A stretch of DNA of 64,000 nt, taken from contig JASWHV010000013.1 in assembly GCA_030760725.1 (NCBI GenBank), positions 37,358,699-37,422,698 of the forward strand, read 5' to 3'. A program made the translations under genes and the position numbers. Shown here one piece after another: positions 19,695-31,467 of the stretch (its first letter is position 1; every line of letters starts with the position of its first letter). The notes below the pieces were generated by a model, which ran no database searches, was not told the origin of the DNA, and saw only the letters and a program-made list of their open reading frames with translations. Origin of the DNA: Neostapfia colusana (Eukaryota > Streptophyta > Magnoliopsida > Poales > Poaceae).

Positions 19695-22600
19695 ATGACT
19701 CGTACTCGTGCCAACCCGGACGTTGGGGGTACCAGCCAAGGGGGAGAGACCTCCCAACAGCCTCCCGAGGACTCCTCAGGACAGCAGCAGCAACAGCAAC
19801 AGCAAACACCGCCACCGCCACCGCCAACGGTTACATTGGCCGACATCGTTGCGGCAATGGCGGGTTCTCATCAGCAGCACACAGAGTTGCTGCAAACTCT
19901 CATCACCAATACGTCTCGCCCAGAGAGACGTCAAGATCGTGAGGAGCGTCAACAGAGCTCCTACTCCGACTTCCTAGCGACTCATCCCCCGGTATTCTCA
20001 AGGGCGGATGAACCTCTCGACGCGGACAACTGGCTCCTCGCGATAGAGATGAAGTTCGGGCTGCTCCAAATAAGTGAGCAGCGCAAGACTCAGTTCGCGG
20101 TCCAGCAGCTCCAGGGATCCGCGAGCACGTGGTGGGCAAACTTCTGTGCTTCACAGCCCACCGACCGAGTTATGACCTGGGCGGAGTTCCGGACGGCCTT
20201 CGGGGCCTATCACATACCGCCAGGTCTGATGAAGAGGAAGATGCAGGAATTCCTACACCTGCAGCAAGGGAGCCGGAACACGCTGGAATATTCCAGGGCG
20301 TTCAACGATCTCGCGCTCTATGCGTCATATCATGCCGATACTGACGAGAAGCGGCGGGACCACTTTTACCAGGGGCTTAACCCGCTCCTGAAGGACAAAT
20401 TGGCGATGTTCAATCGCGGCAGCCTCAACGACATCATTGATGCTGCGATTGTCCAGGAGTACTCCGGCAAGGAGTTAGCGGTGGCGGAGAGAAAGCGAAG
20501 CACGCCGCAAAGCAGCGGAGAAGGAGGCGGTCCTTCTCAGAAATTTCAGATGGTGAATCGCCCACCATCAGGTCCACGCTGGCAGCCACCCCAGAGGTCG
20601 ATGCCTTTCCGCAGTCGGCCGTATTCTTCACCGGCATTCAGGCCGGTACTGCCAGTACTACCTCCGCAACAACAGCAGCAGCGGGCGATGCCGCGTGCAT
20701 ATGCATCTCAGCAGCGCATGCCGGGCTTTCGTCCCCCGAGCACCGCACAAGCAGCGGCCACATGTTACAAGTGTGGTCATCCGGGACACTTCGCCAGCAG
20801 TTGTCCGGAGAGGCAAGGCGGCGGAGTTGCACCGCAACTTCCGGGGAGGAATCAGCCCCGGAACCCTACTAATGCGCGGCGGGCAAACCCGAGTCCTGGC
20901 ACCGTCCACCAACTCGCCATAGAGGACGTGCCGGAGGGCGAGCCAATCCTTACGGGTATGTTCCAACTGCACCAGCATCCCGCCATAGTACTATTTGATT
21001 CAGGCGCCACACGTAATTTTATTAGCAAGGCTTTCATTGCTAAACACAGCTTGCAAATACTACCCACCGATAGTCCATATTTGATTTGTTAACCTGGTGG
21101 GAGGATTTCAGCAAGCGTAATGGTTTCCAAAGCACCATTATGCTTAGCGGGTAGAGTGTACCCTACGTCTCTCATAGTTCTACAGGGACAGAAGGTCGAT
21201 GTCATCGTAGGGATGTCGTGGTTAACCCGCCATGGCGCTGTTTTAGACACTGTCCTTCGAATCGTGCACTTGAACTCTGAAGTGCACGGATCTCACTCCT
21301 TATTTCTGGACAGTCCAGAAATAAAACTTCCAAGTGTCTATCAATCCACAACCATCAGATTGGAAGATATTCCAGTGGTCCAAGAATTCCCTGACGTGTT
21401 CCCGGAGGATTTGCCGGGGATGCTGCCCGATAGAGAGGTGGAGTTCAGTATTGAACTTGCACCGGGAACTATGCCAATATCCCGAAGGCCGTACAAGATG
21501 GCGCCCAAGGAATTGGCTGAGCTGAAGACTCAGCTAACGAACCTCCTGGAGAAGGGTTTTATTAGGCCGAGCTCCTCGCCATGGGGCTGTTCGGCATTAT
21601 TCGTAAAGAAGAAGGATGAAACGTTGCGACTTTACGTGGACTATCGTCCATTAAACGCCGTAACCATCAAGAACAAGTACCCGTTGCCACGGATCAACAT
21701 GTTGTTTCATCAGTTGGTCGAAGCAAAGATCTTTTCCAAGATGGACTTAAGATCCGGGTACCATCAGATTAAAATACGGGCTGAGGATATTCCGAAGACG
21801 GCTTTCTCGATGAGGTACGGACTTTATGAGTACCTGGTCATGTCCTTCGGCCTCACCAATGCTCCGGCTCATTTCATGTATTTGATGAACTCGGTATTCA
21901 TGCCGGAGCTGGATGAGTTTGTCGTGGTCTTCATCGACGACATATTAGTATATTCCAAGTCAGAGGAAGATCACAAAAAGCATCTGCGTATAATCTTGCA
22001 ACGGCTGCGGGATCACAAGCTATACGCGAAATTCAGCAAGTGCGAGTTCTGGATATCGCAAGTGCCTTTTCTCGGGCATATCATCTCAGCGGAGGGTATC
22101 GCTGTAGACCCGAGTAAGATCACTCAAGTGCTGAATTGGAAATCCCCGAGAACTGTTCACGAGGTACGGAGTTTCCTCGGACTCGCGGGATATTATCGGA
22201 GGTTCATTCCGAACTTCTCGAAGATTGCCAAGCCGATGACGGAGCTGCTGAAGAAGGCTACCAAATATGTTTGGAGTCCAGCGTGTGAAAAAGAATTCAA
22301 GGCTTTAGTTAAGCACCGAACATCAGCACCGGTTTTGGCGCAGCCAGACACAACAAAACTGTTCGATGTGTACTTCGATGCATCCGGCATTGGGCTCGGA
22401 TGTGTGCTGATGCAAGACCGAAGAGTTGTCGCGGATGGGTCACGGCAGCTTAGAAACCATGAGCAAAATTATCCAACCCACGACTTGGAGCTTGCTGCCG
22501 TGGTACTCGCACTCAATATGTGGAGGAACTACCTACTCGGTAACCTCGTACATTTATATACCGACCACAAGAGCCTGAAGTACATATTCACTCAGAAGGA

Positions 22601-24251
22601 GTTGAACATGAGGCAGCGAAGATGGTTAGAATTGATAAAGGATTACGAAATAGAGATCCATTATCATCCGGGGAAGGCAAACATAGTGGCGGATGCGCTG
22701 AGTCGCAAGTCACACGTTAACAATCTGACCATCACACCGTTGGAAGAGAGCGAACCACCACTACATGTGATTCCACACGGAGCTCTCTACAACCTAGCTT
22801 TGATCCCCACCATCCGTGAAGAGACAGCGGCAGCTCAGAAACATGACAAGGGCATGTCGCATTTTTGGAGACGTGTAGACAGTGGGGAGCTGAAATGTTT
22901 CCGGAAGGACGGAGACGGCGTCCTATGGTTCAAGGACCAGATCGTCGTACCCCGTAACCCGGAGCGACGGAAGATAATTTTTGGTGAGGCTCACTTATCA
23001 AAATTTTCTATTCACCCCGGCAGCAACAAAATGTATCAAGAACTCAGAAGCATGTTTTGGTGGACACGGATGAAGTGGGAGATCGCGAAGTACGTGTCCG
23101 AGTGTGATACATGTCGAAGGGTGAAGGCAGACCATATGCGGAAACCGGGACTGCTACAACCACTGGGCGTTCCTGCCTGGAAGTGGGAGGATGTGAGCAT
23201 GGACTTCATCGTCGGTTTACCCACCACCTTTCAGAAACATGATTCTGTGTGTGTGATCATCGACCGGCTCACCAAAGTTGCCCATTTCATCCCGGTCAAC
23301 ACCAACTACAACGCCAAGAAGTACGCTGAATTGTACATCTCACGGATCCTATGCTTATACGGTGTACCCCGTACCATCATATCGGACCGGGGCACTTTAT
23401 TTGTGTCCCGTTTTTGGGAGCAGCTACACGCTGCCTTGGGGACGAAGCTGATCCGTAGTTCAGCGTACCACCCGCAGACGGATGGGCAAACCGAACGGGT
23501 GAATCAGATCTTAGAAGACATGCTACGAGCTTGCGCTATCGACCACGGCAAGAATTGGGATGATCACTTGCCGTTAGCCAAGTTCTCGTACAACAATGGG
23601 TACCAAGCCAGCACAAATATGGCGCCCTATGAGGCGCTATACGGAAGGAAATGCCGCACACCATTGAACTGGTGTGAGTCTGGCGAAAGGGTTACCTTCG
23701 GGATTGACCTTGTCAACAACGCGGAAGAGAAGGTTTGACTGATTCAAGCGAACCTAAAAGCGACCCAATCCCGACAGAAACAGTATGCGGACCGGAGAAG
23801 ACGCCCATTACAATTCGAAGTCGGGGATCACGTATATCTACGTGTGTCTCCAATTAAGGGAGTAAACAGATTTGGGGTGAGAGGAAAGTTGGCACCCCGA
23901 TTCATCGGTCCATTCCAGATTACCGAAAGATGTGGATCAGTAGCATACCAGCTGAGACTACTAGAAGCACTTTCCGGTGTGCACGACGTCTTTCATTTTT
24001 CCCAGCTGAGGAAGTGTCTCAAGCTATCAACTACCGTTCAGCTGGAGGACATTGAAGAACTGCAACCGGATCTCACCTATCGGGAAGAGCCGGTTCAGAT
24101 CATTGACAAAAAGGCCCGAACCACACGCAACCGTACGTTGTGGTTCTACAAAGTTCTATGGAGTAATCACTCCATGGACGAAGCGACATGGGAGAGCGAA
24201 GGATTTCTTCACGCTAACTACCCCGACTTTTTCACATCGCATATCCGGTAA
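19695..24251 (+). pseudogene. gag-pol: E1 Gag-Pol, two in-frame nonsense codons
   Basis: A 1519-codon frame colinear with E2 Gag-Pol. Gag core with D-N-W-L; CCHC knuckle C-Y-K-C-G-H-P-G-H-F-A-S-S-C; protease F-D-S-G-A; reverse transcriptase with F-I-D-D; RNase H with A-D-A-L-S-R; integrase HHCC and D-D-E; chromodomain-like tail ending H-I-R. The frame is broken only by TAA at 21090-21092, between protease and RT (E3 has TCA), and TGA at 23736-23738, after the integrase core (CGA in E3, a C-to-T change). No frameshift was found. The start follows a splice-acceptor-like tttcag. Confidence 0.93.
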
Positions 24252-24285
24252 TTTTCTACCGTCCTCTCTCTCATTTTCACCTTAT

Positions 24286-24322
24286 AATCTCGGGACGAGA
24301 TTCTTTTAATGGGGGGGAGGAA
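24286..24322 (+). other. E1 pre-PPT hairpin and polypurine tract
   Basis: Perfect dyad aatctcg-gga-cgagatt (24286-24302), then the purine-rich tract gggggggaggaa up to the LTR start at 24323. The same arrangement is in E3 (56378-56412). Confidence 0.8.
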
Positions 24323-24985
24323 TGTAAGGGCCTCAGTTTTTGGACACATATTAAAAGTGTTCATCACCACACACACACCTCATTTGAAGAAAGTTGATGA
24401 ACACATTTGAAGAGCAAGTAACCACCATCAACATGCTCATTAGAGAATAAACTCACATATTGCAAAAGTGGTATTTCCCACATGTAATATATAGGGTCTG
24501 GGCATATGAAAAACTCCTACACATTGCTTGGAATGTCCATGCCAAGTTTCACCCAAATTCAAAATCTTTTGAGGTCATTTTGGGCATAACTAGAAAGAGG
24601 GCAGTTTGAAACTACATTCAAATTCAAACTGTTTTTATCCCATGAATTCAAAAGTGGGAGACATATTCTTACTCAGCACATTTTTGTGAGCTCACACACC
24701 AATTTTCACTCCATTTGGAGTTGATCTTGACATGAGATAAGTGGGGCAAATTCAAACTTTATTTGAATTTCAAACTGAACATGTGCTGAAATTTATCCAA
24801 ACCAAACCCATTTTGAATTCTAACCAATTCAAATGGCTCAAAGGTTGATAATTTAAATTACCAGGGGCTTTGTGGGAACTACTGTTTACAACAGTGAATT
24901 TGAGTTAAGTTTAGAGGTTAAAATTGAGGGTGGGACCCACATGTCATAGAGCTAAGAGGGGGTGACTTGCACATAAAGTCACAGC

Positions 24986-25007
24986 CTCGGTGGGAAATTC
25001 CACCGAG
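24986..25007. promoter_or_regulatory. Conserved U3-side dyad of E1/E3 LTRs
   Basis: Arms CTCGGTGG and CCACCGAG around gaaatt. The same dyad is in the E3 LTRs near 40385, 57076 and (inverted) 48396. It is followed by a GC-rich segment. It may be a regulatory site near the promoter; function is inferred from conservation only. Confidence 0.4.
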
Positions 25008-26909
25008 CAGCCGCCGGGTGTGCCACCGAGGAGCAACCGACGCCACCAGCTGCTTCCTCCTTTGCGCGCTGGCGGCCAGGGCGGCCTTCTGGTGCCCCCA
25101 CGCGACCCTCACCGCCTCAGCCGAATGAAGACCCGGCTGCCTTCTTATCCTCGCGGGCGACAGCGGGCAGCGGCATTCCTTCTCCCCGAGCTCTCGATCG
25201 ATCGGAAGAACGGAGCTAACAGCCACGCCCTCGTTCCCCCGAGTTGCTAGGCAGCACGCTTTGCTCAAGCACCACTCTCCCAACGCCTGAACCACCGGGT
25301 TTCGGCTCCTGTTCCCGTGATCAACGACGACCGCCGCGACTTAGCTGAAGAACGGCAATCGGTCTCACGTGGGCAGCAAACTACAGCCACTTCCACGGCC
25401 GAGCAAGGGCGGAAAAAGGAGCGCACGGACTCCACGCTGCTTCCACCTGAAGCCCAAGCCACGCCGTGAACTCTCATCGGCGAATTCCGAGAATTTGCTC
25501 CGGCGACCTCAACCCGAGATTCCGGTACAGTTCTTTAAAATTCTCCTTCTCTATTCCTCCTTGAGTCAACAAATTTTTCACATGTATGCTGGATTAGCCG
25601 GCGATCAATTCTCCTTTAGCATCCATCGAATGAAAACGCCTCGGAACTGCGGGATTTAAGCTTTACTAGGAGTGGCCATCGCGGACCCATTCGGTCGCAC
25701 GGTGAAACCCTATTTGCGGCAACTCCCGAGCTGATCTGAGGTCATGCCGAGCTTCCTAGAGCTGCGCTGGTGATGTAGAGCCCTTCGGCGCAAGTGGTGG
25801 CGGGCTAGAGACCTCGGACAACGGCGCCGAACCACAGCAGTAGCCGCCACACGTCACGGAGCTGGTTCCGGCCACCGGCAGCCCAAAAAAAGCCCACCAA
25901 CGTGTTCCTCGATGCCCTAAACCCTCTGGCGGCGAGTCTCTGGCTAGGCGGCGGCCGTGAACGCCGGTCCGGCGAGCAGCCGTCTGCTCCGGCGAGGGGG
26001 GAGCGCGCGGGCGTGAAGCAGAGGGCTGGGGGAAGAAGAAGATGCGGGGCCCGGCTGTCAGCGGCTTAAAAATTCAAATCGGGATCGAGCTGCAGCTCGG
26101 ATCCGGTGTGCTGGCATGCAGAAACTCCGCAGACCATGGTGTGCCGACGCCTCAGCACGCAACATGTGTCCCCGTGGCCCACCGGCAGATTTAAACTTTT
26201 CCCCGATTTTCAGATTTCATTCAAACTTCTAATCCTCATAACTTGGGCTAGGAAATCCCAAATCGAGTGAACCGAATTTTGTTGGATTCTCTCTCTGAGT
26301 ACTTTCCATCAAATCAAGTTTCACTTCATGAAAATCCTTATTTCTCCAGAATTAATTCCTCAAATTTAAACTGTTTGAAATTCTAACTGGAGAATCCCTT
26401 GGAGGAAAATTCTGAAATTTTGCTGGGATGTTCACCGAAATATCCCTGAACTACCATAAAAATTTCAGATTCATTTGAGCTTATTTGATCCACCTAATGG
26501 TGTGATAGTGAAACTGTTTCAGAGAAATTAGAAAATGTTCAGAAGCATTTTAAGAATTTTCTCTAAAATTGTTTAGCTCATATCTTTAGCTAGAAACCTT
26601 CAAATTAAGTGAGACCAACTCCATTAGAACCCTCTGATAATCTAGTTTTCATAAAGTCATGGCTTGGTCCATGAAAACCCCTAGAATACCCTAAGAGTTC
26701 CAATTAAGGTCAAGGACATAATTAATTGTGGAGGGCTCAAATGAGCTTTGCTGCAACTAAAACTTGACCAAGTCTCTGTGTAGGTTGTAACCAAGCCACA
26801 GTAAAAGTTTCAAAGTCTTTGGGTCTTTCTAGTGAGACTTATAAGGTTCACAAGTTAAAACTCAATTCAAATGCATTTCATTAATACATGTACTTCTTAT
26901 ATCATGTAG

Positions 26910-28171
26910 TCGCTAAGGTCGAGGAGGAACCCGAAGTCCTAGACTTCGTTACTCTGGAGGAGCAGCTAGCCTACGACCAAGAGCAGCAAGGCAAGCTCCA
27001 GTTTGCATTAACCTTTTTACAAATTTTTATTGTTTTGAGCACTTACTTGAGTACGATGATTCCTTGCATTAGAGTCTTGTTTGAAAACCCAATTGCATAG
27101 CCAAGAAAACCATGGGTTGGGATTTAGGATAGCAAACCTCGTTAGCTACTGCGATTCTAAGATAGTGTAGGATTCGGTACAAGTCGAGTAGTTGGAACTA
27201 CTCGCGAGCATATGCTAGAGGCACTCGACTCGGGTAGAGATAGCACATGATACACATGGCAAGAAAAATGAGACCGAGTGGAGAGTAAGGGCAGCAGGAC
27301 TTTGGGCCGGTGTGCTATAGCTCCGCTTGTGTCGATTGAGGACCGAGCCGTGTGCAGGCCTGTTGAACAAGCTAGAACAGTACCGAAGACCTACCGGCTA
27401 TATGGGAACCAGGAAACCGATGTAACTCAGGTAGCTGGGTATTGAGGCATTGCCCATCGTTCAGAGGGTAGGTTGAGAGCTTGAGGTGTAAATCGGCTGG
27501 CGGCACTGAGATGCGCGTGCAGAGACCTCTTGCTCGGGACAATGGGACCGGTTCAATATTAGGCTGACGGGTGAAAGGTGGTTGCGTACAGCGTCCGTGA
27601 TGGTTGCTGTAGGCAACATCGAGTACGGGCGTACATGACGGGTTGTTCGGGTAACCCTGCAGGTGTAAATTGATTATAATCACCGTCCCTCGTGGTCAGT
27701 GAGTACCACTTGTTCACTGTACCGTGACGTAGAAAGAACGTGCTAGTTACATGTTAAAATGTTTCTGATTGAAAGATGGACTTTGATTGTTAATGATTTG
27801 TTGTAGTTTAGAGCTAATTAAAGTTATTTTCAACTTTGGGCAAAGTACATGAGAGAAATGCGTTTCTTGTTTGATTGCGGCTCTCTCATGTGCCTTAGCG
27901 TAAGGTTCTCCACAACCTGCTGCTAAAACTTGAAAGTAAGGTTCTAATAATTAGGCGAGTTCTTTACAAATTGTTTTATCTCATGTACCCATCACCCCTC
28001 ATGTAGAAGTTCCATGTTTAGGAGAGACGGGTAAGTCTTGCTGAGCCTTCGTGCTCACTACTTGTGTTTGAAGCTTTTGCAGGGTTCTATGAGGAAGGGA
28101 CTCCCGAGGAGGAGACGGAACCCCAGGAGGGGAACCCCGTCGAGTGGGAGTCATGCACGCCACCGTGTTAG
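26910..28171 (+). CDS. LTR-encoded spliced acidic peptide, E1 3' LTR copy (exons 26910-26990 and 28083-28171)
   Basis: The exon lengths (81 and 89 nt), GC donor (CAAG/GCAAGC), acceptors and stop (TAG 28169-28171) match the 5' LTR copy. The frame is open across the join. A few residues differ from the 5' copy, for example T-L and L-A for T-T and L-V in the first exon. This copy is downstream of gag-pol, and any transcript would start in the 3' LTR. Confidence 0.45.
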
Positions 28172-28401
28172 TGTGCGTGTGTGTTAGCAAGGACACGTTC
28201 ATGGGCTGAACGTGAACTTGGTGCGTAGTCTATGCCCTTGAGTGTATACTGGACCTATTTTGATGTAAAAATGTTCATAAACCACTTTATGTAATAAAAG
28301 TTTTGCTTCCGCTTTGTACCTTTGATGTGTGTTATTCGGTGCTATGCAACGCAGCACCCCTCAGCGTGATCCTGGCTCGACAAGACCGTGGGGTCGTGTC
28401 A

Positions 28402-29738
28402 GTGCGAACCCTTGCTAACGTTGCCTACCCGAGCCTTTTATAGTCCAAGGCTCGGGTGGCTTACAAGGTGGGCCCGGGACCTGACAGGTGGTTCCGGGGA
28501 GATTGTCTGCCATCTACCGTATTCGCAGTTATGCCGGCAGTTGTCTTTGGTGAGGGCTTCAAAGTCTTTGTTCTGCCGCCCTGCCCATGCCGCAAGCTAG
28601 TCGTAGTGGTTGGCAGGGGCGGCAGGGGATGTCTTGTCGCTGTGTTTATTGGCGTACAGCCTCTGACGCGGCGCGCCAGTCTTCACTGCGATGTGATTGG
28701 GCGCAACGGCACCTGACAGAGGCGTGCTCTGCGTCTCCGTGCCTTGGGAAGGCACGGGTCTTGAATACATTGTACCGGCAAAGTATGGCACGTCTTTACT
28801 CTTGCTGCCTACCGCGCGGGGGCAGGCAGCGCTACTCTGCTGGCCACGCGGCGGGCCCGGAGCTCTCCTCTAAGGAGAGGGAGGTCCAGCCCCGCTGGAC
28901 ACGTGGAGCCTTCGGAGCTCTCCCCGCGGAGGGGGGAGGTCCAGCTCTGCTGGCCACGAGGCGGGCCCAGAGATCTCCTCTAAGAAGAGGGAGGTCCGGC
29001 TCTGCTGGCCACATGGCGGGCCCGGAGCTCTTCTCTGAGGAGAGGGAGGTCCGGCTCCGCTGGACACGTGGAGCCTTCGGAGCTCTCCCCGCGGAGGAGG
29101 GAGGTCCGGCTCAGATGGCCATGTGGCGGGCCCAGAGCTTTCCTCTGAGGAGAGGGACGTCCGGCCGCTGGACACGTGGCGCCTTCGGAGCTCTCCCTGC
29201 AATGAAGGGTGAGGTCCTTTGGCAGTTTCCCTTGTGCACGGAGGTACCCCATATTGAGGGTACCGACAGTGGCCCCCGGGCCCATCTCGGGGGAGATAAC
29301 GAGCCCGAGGTGGGGCCCCCGCCTCTTCCGCTCCACGCACTGTCTCGAAGACCCGCATTGACCGTTGCCAGAGCATGAACAGTCGCCAGATCGTGGGAGC
29401 GCGTGCCCCACTTGATGGCTGCTTTTACTGTGGCTGTTTCCAAGGCTGCCTCTTCCGCACGTCGCAGCGCCTTTTCGGGAACCGCCGAAGCGTCCTGCCG
29501 GCTCATGTTCTTGAGAGACTGACTTCTTGGCCCACCGCTTCAGCTGGACGGCTTGGGTCCACTTGACATCGCCGCTCAGTCTTGGAGCTGAAGCGGTTGT
29601 CCAAGCAGCGTATTCGAAGAGTTTTGAATCGCTTTGAATCACGCCTGGGAAGTTTAAAAGGGGATCTCACCCGCATCGCGGCTTCCCTTCGCACTTCCCT
29701 GCGCTTGCATCTCCCTTGTTCTTGAGCATCCATCTGCC
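28402..29738 (+). other. GC-rich flank of unknown element, probably 5' region of the PF04195-like gene
   Basis: Older DNA into which E1 was inserted. It holds the tandem repeat at 28836-29217 and a TATA-like tttaaaagg near 29652, about 85 bp before the ATG of the PF04195-like frame. No convincing protein gene is seen. It may be part of an LTR, but I cannot define its ends. Confidence 0.5.
28836..29217 (+). repeat. 55-bp tandem repeat, about 7 units of two kinds
   Basis: Units of about 55 bp of type A (tgctggccac...gaggtcc) and type B (gctggacacgtgg...gaggtcc) in the order A-B-A-A-B-A-B. Both share ggagctctcc-like centres and end gaggtcc. Type B contains the CACGTG E-box core. Tandem subrepeats are common in LTR or leader regions of grass Gypsy elements. 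Confidence 0.75.
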
Positions 29739-31440
29739 ATGGCTTCCAACTTGCCTCCCCCGCGTCTCGCTCGGTCGGCGGAGCTTAGGCCGATGTGAAA
29801 GTTGTTGGGGTTGCACACGGAGGATTAGCAACGATGCCTCTGGAGAGGGACTCTCCTCCTACACCTGGAAGCAGGGGAGATTGTCTTCTTTGTCGCTTAT
29901 GGAATTGCGGGGCTCGTCCCGCCAATTTCTTCGTTCTTCTTGATGCTGCTGGAGACGTACGGACTCCAGCTTCACCAACTCTCTCCCAACTCCTTTGCCA
30001 TGGACGCCGTCTTCGTGCACTTCTGCGAGATGTTCATGGGGGTGCGCACCTCAGTGACGCTCTTCCGCCACATCTTTGTGCTGCGAACGACCGGGCGTGG
30101 ATCGAAGAACCAGCTGGGAGCTTACTATTTCCAACACCGCTGCAAGGACCCGAGAGTTTCTGGGTACCCTCTGCCTTTTAGCGCGGCGAGGTGGGATGGC
30201 TGGAGAGACAACTGGGTGATCGTGAAGACCGACGAGCACGATCGCCTCCAGTTGCCGACTGATGCCCCAACCACTAGGCGTCGCTTCTGGGAGGACAACC
30301 CGGTGCTGGAGCCCGAGTACGCGCCGATCTTGGCACGGATGCGGTTCTTGGCGGAGCATGGGTTGACGTCTTTGATGGTGCTGAGAAACTTCCTGTTGCG
30401 GCGCTTAGCACCATTGCAGCAGCGCTACCGCCCGGCGTGGTATTTCTCCGGCATCCACGATGGCACCAGAGTGGAGAGGGGTTTGGACTCGGTTCCGTCG
30501 GAGGAGGAGCTGAAGGAGACGCTGGCGTGTATCAGCAGCGATCCCCTTGACGGAAGTTTTCTTGCAGTGCCCGCTCCCTGTTGCCCTCTCTCTCGGGAGC
30601 CGTTGCTGAGGCAAGGCTGTTGCGGGAGTTGCCGACTTTGGACGACATCGGGATTGCCGCACACTAGGTTGGTGGTGTCTCCCGGGGGATCACAATCCCC
30701 AGGGTTGAGTGCTCTGGATCGGAGCGCGAGACATCGCCTGATGCCCAGTCTACGCCGAAGGTCGACGGAACTCGGACCACCAATGGGGTGAAGGGCAGGG
30801 AGCCGACCCTCAGTTTGCTCAAGAAGAAACGTGCCGGGTCCCCTCCAGCGGCGTTGTTCGCGCCAAGCCAGAGGACCGGGGCTCCTTCACGTCCTCCTTC
30901 TGGGGGCGTCAGTTCGCCAGGCGACGACCCCAAGAGGCCTCGGACTTTCTGCTCCGACGGGACTCCTCTCGGCCAGTGGCGGTCCGAAGAGCCCCAGACG
31001 TCCCGCCCTCCTTCTTCAGGCTCTGGAGGCTCCACCCCGTCTTGGAGTGTTCGCGTCCCCTGGTAAGTGTTATTCTCACTGAATTTTAGGACATGCGCTT
31101 TTTCCTTCCTTAATCCGAGAGCTCCCTATGCTTGTAGGGATTCTTCGGATGCTGGGGACGCGTCTGTTCCCCGGCCTTCTCCGACCAGCGGAGGTCCTGC
31201 GCCGCAGCGTCCTGGAGCTGCGGCGGCTTCGTCAGCCCCCAAGCCAGTGCAGGCCTCGTCTGTGCCGGCGGGATCAACTCCTGTGACAGCGGCGGCAGCA
31301 CCCGTTCATCCCCCTTCATCAGCTCGGAAGCCTGCGGCCGCCGTGGGCTCGGCGGAGCCAGCTAACGGCGTCCGGCCCTCCGGTACTGAGGCGGGGGGGG
31401 GGGGGGCAGCGACAGGCCCCCCGACTTCTCCAGATCGGTG
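29739..31440 (+). pseudogene. Decayed PF04195-like ('putative gypsy type transposon') protein gene
   Basis: The ATG at 29739 is in frame with the main open stretch 29940-30791. Premature stops lie at 29796 (TGA) and 29826 (TAG). The segment from about 29890 reads G-E-I-V-F-F...L-V-P-P-I-S-S-F-F-L, then L-E-T-Y-G-L-Q-L-H-Q-L-S-P-N, F-V-H-F-C-E-M-F and W-x(5)-W-V-I-V. These are hallmarks I recognise from the PF04195 family found with grass Gypsy elements; its function is unknown. Downstream is Ser/Pro-rich low-complexity coding-like sequence. An intron may run from GTAAGT at 31063 to tgcttgtag near 31137. A run of 14 G (31393-31406) precedes the junction with the inverted LTR fragment. Confidence 0.65.
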
Positions 31441-31467
31441 CCTCACTTCGGTCGCCGAGATTCAGGG

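Larger units (their letters stand above)
1..28401 (+). mobile_element. E1: Gypsy LTR retrotransposon (Tekay/Del-like chromovirus), left end outside window
   Basis: The element runs from a partial 5' LTR through PBS, leader, an extra ORF (aORF), gag-pol, a purine tract and a full 3' LTR. Domain order PR-RT-RH-IN marks Gypsy. The C-terminal segment rich in W/F and ending in the A-T-W-E-x-E pattern resembles the chromodomain tail of chromoviruses, and LTRs of about 4 kb fit the Tekay/Del group (inference). Element E2 (4727-18908) is inserted inside it and must be removed to read it. By alignment to the 3' LTR, window base 1 equals 3' LTR base 25592, so about 1269 bp of the 5' LTR lie to the left. 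The aORF and gag-pol are both broken, so E1 cannot be autonomous as it stands. Confidence 0.93.
24323..28401 (+). repeat. E1 3' LTR
   Basis: 4079 bp, tgtaagggcc to gtcgtgtca. It contains a dyad with 8-nt arms CTCGGTGG/CCACCGAG at 24986-25007, the peptide exons at 26910-28171, the dyad at 27185 and AATAAA at 28293. I could not find a clear TATA box. The following 5 bp (gtgcg, 28402-28406) should be the right TSD copy; the left copy is outside the window. Confidence 0.94.

Noticed and set aside
28870..29642. Long minus-strand ORFs (168 and 220 aa) across the 55-bp repeat
   Set aside because: They are produced by a GC-rich tandem repeat with a period near a multiple of 3. There is no recognisable domain.
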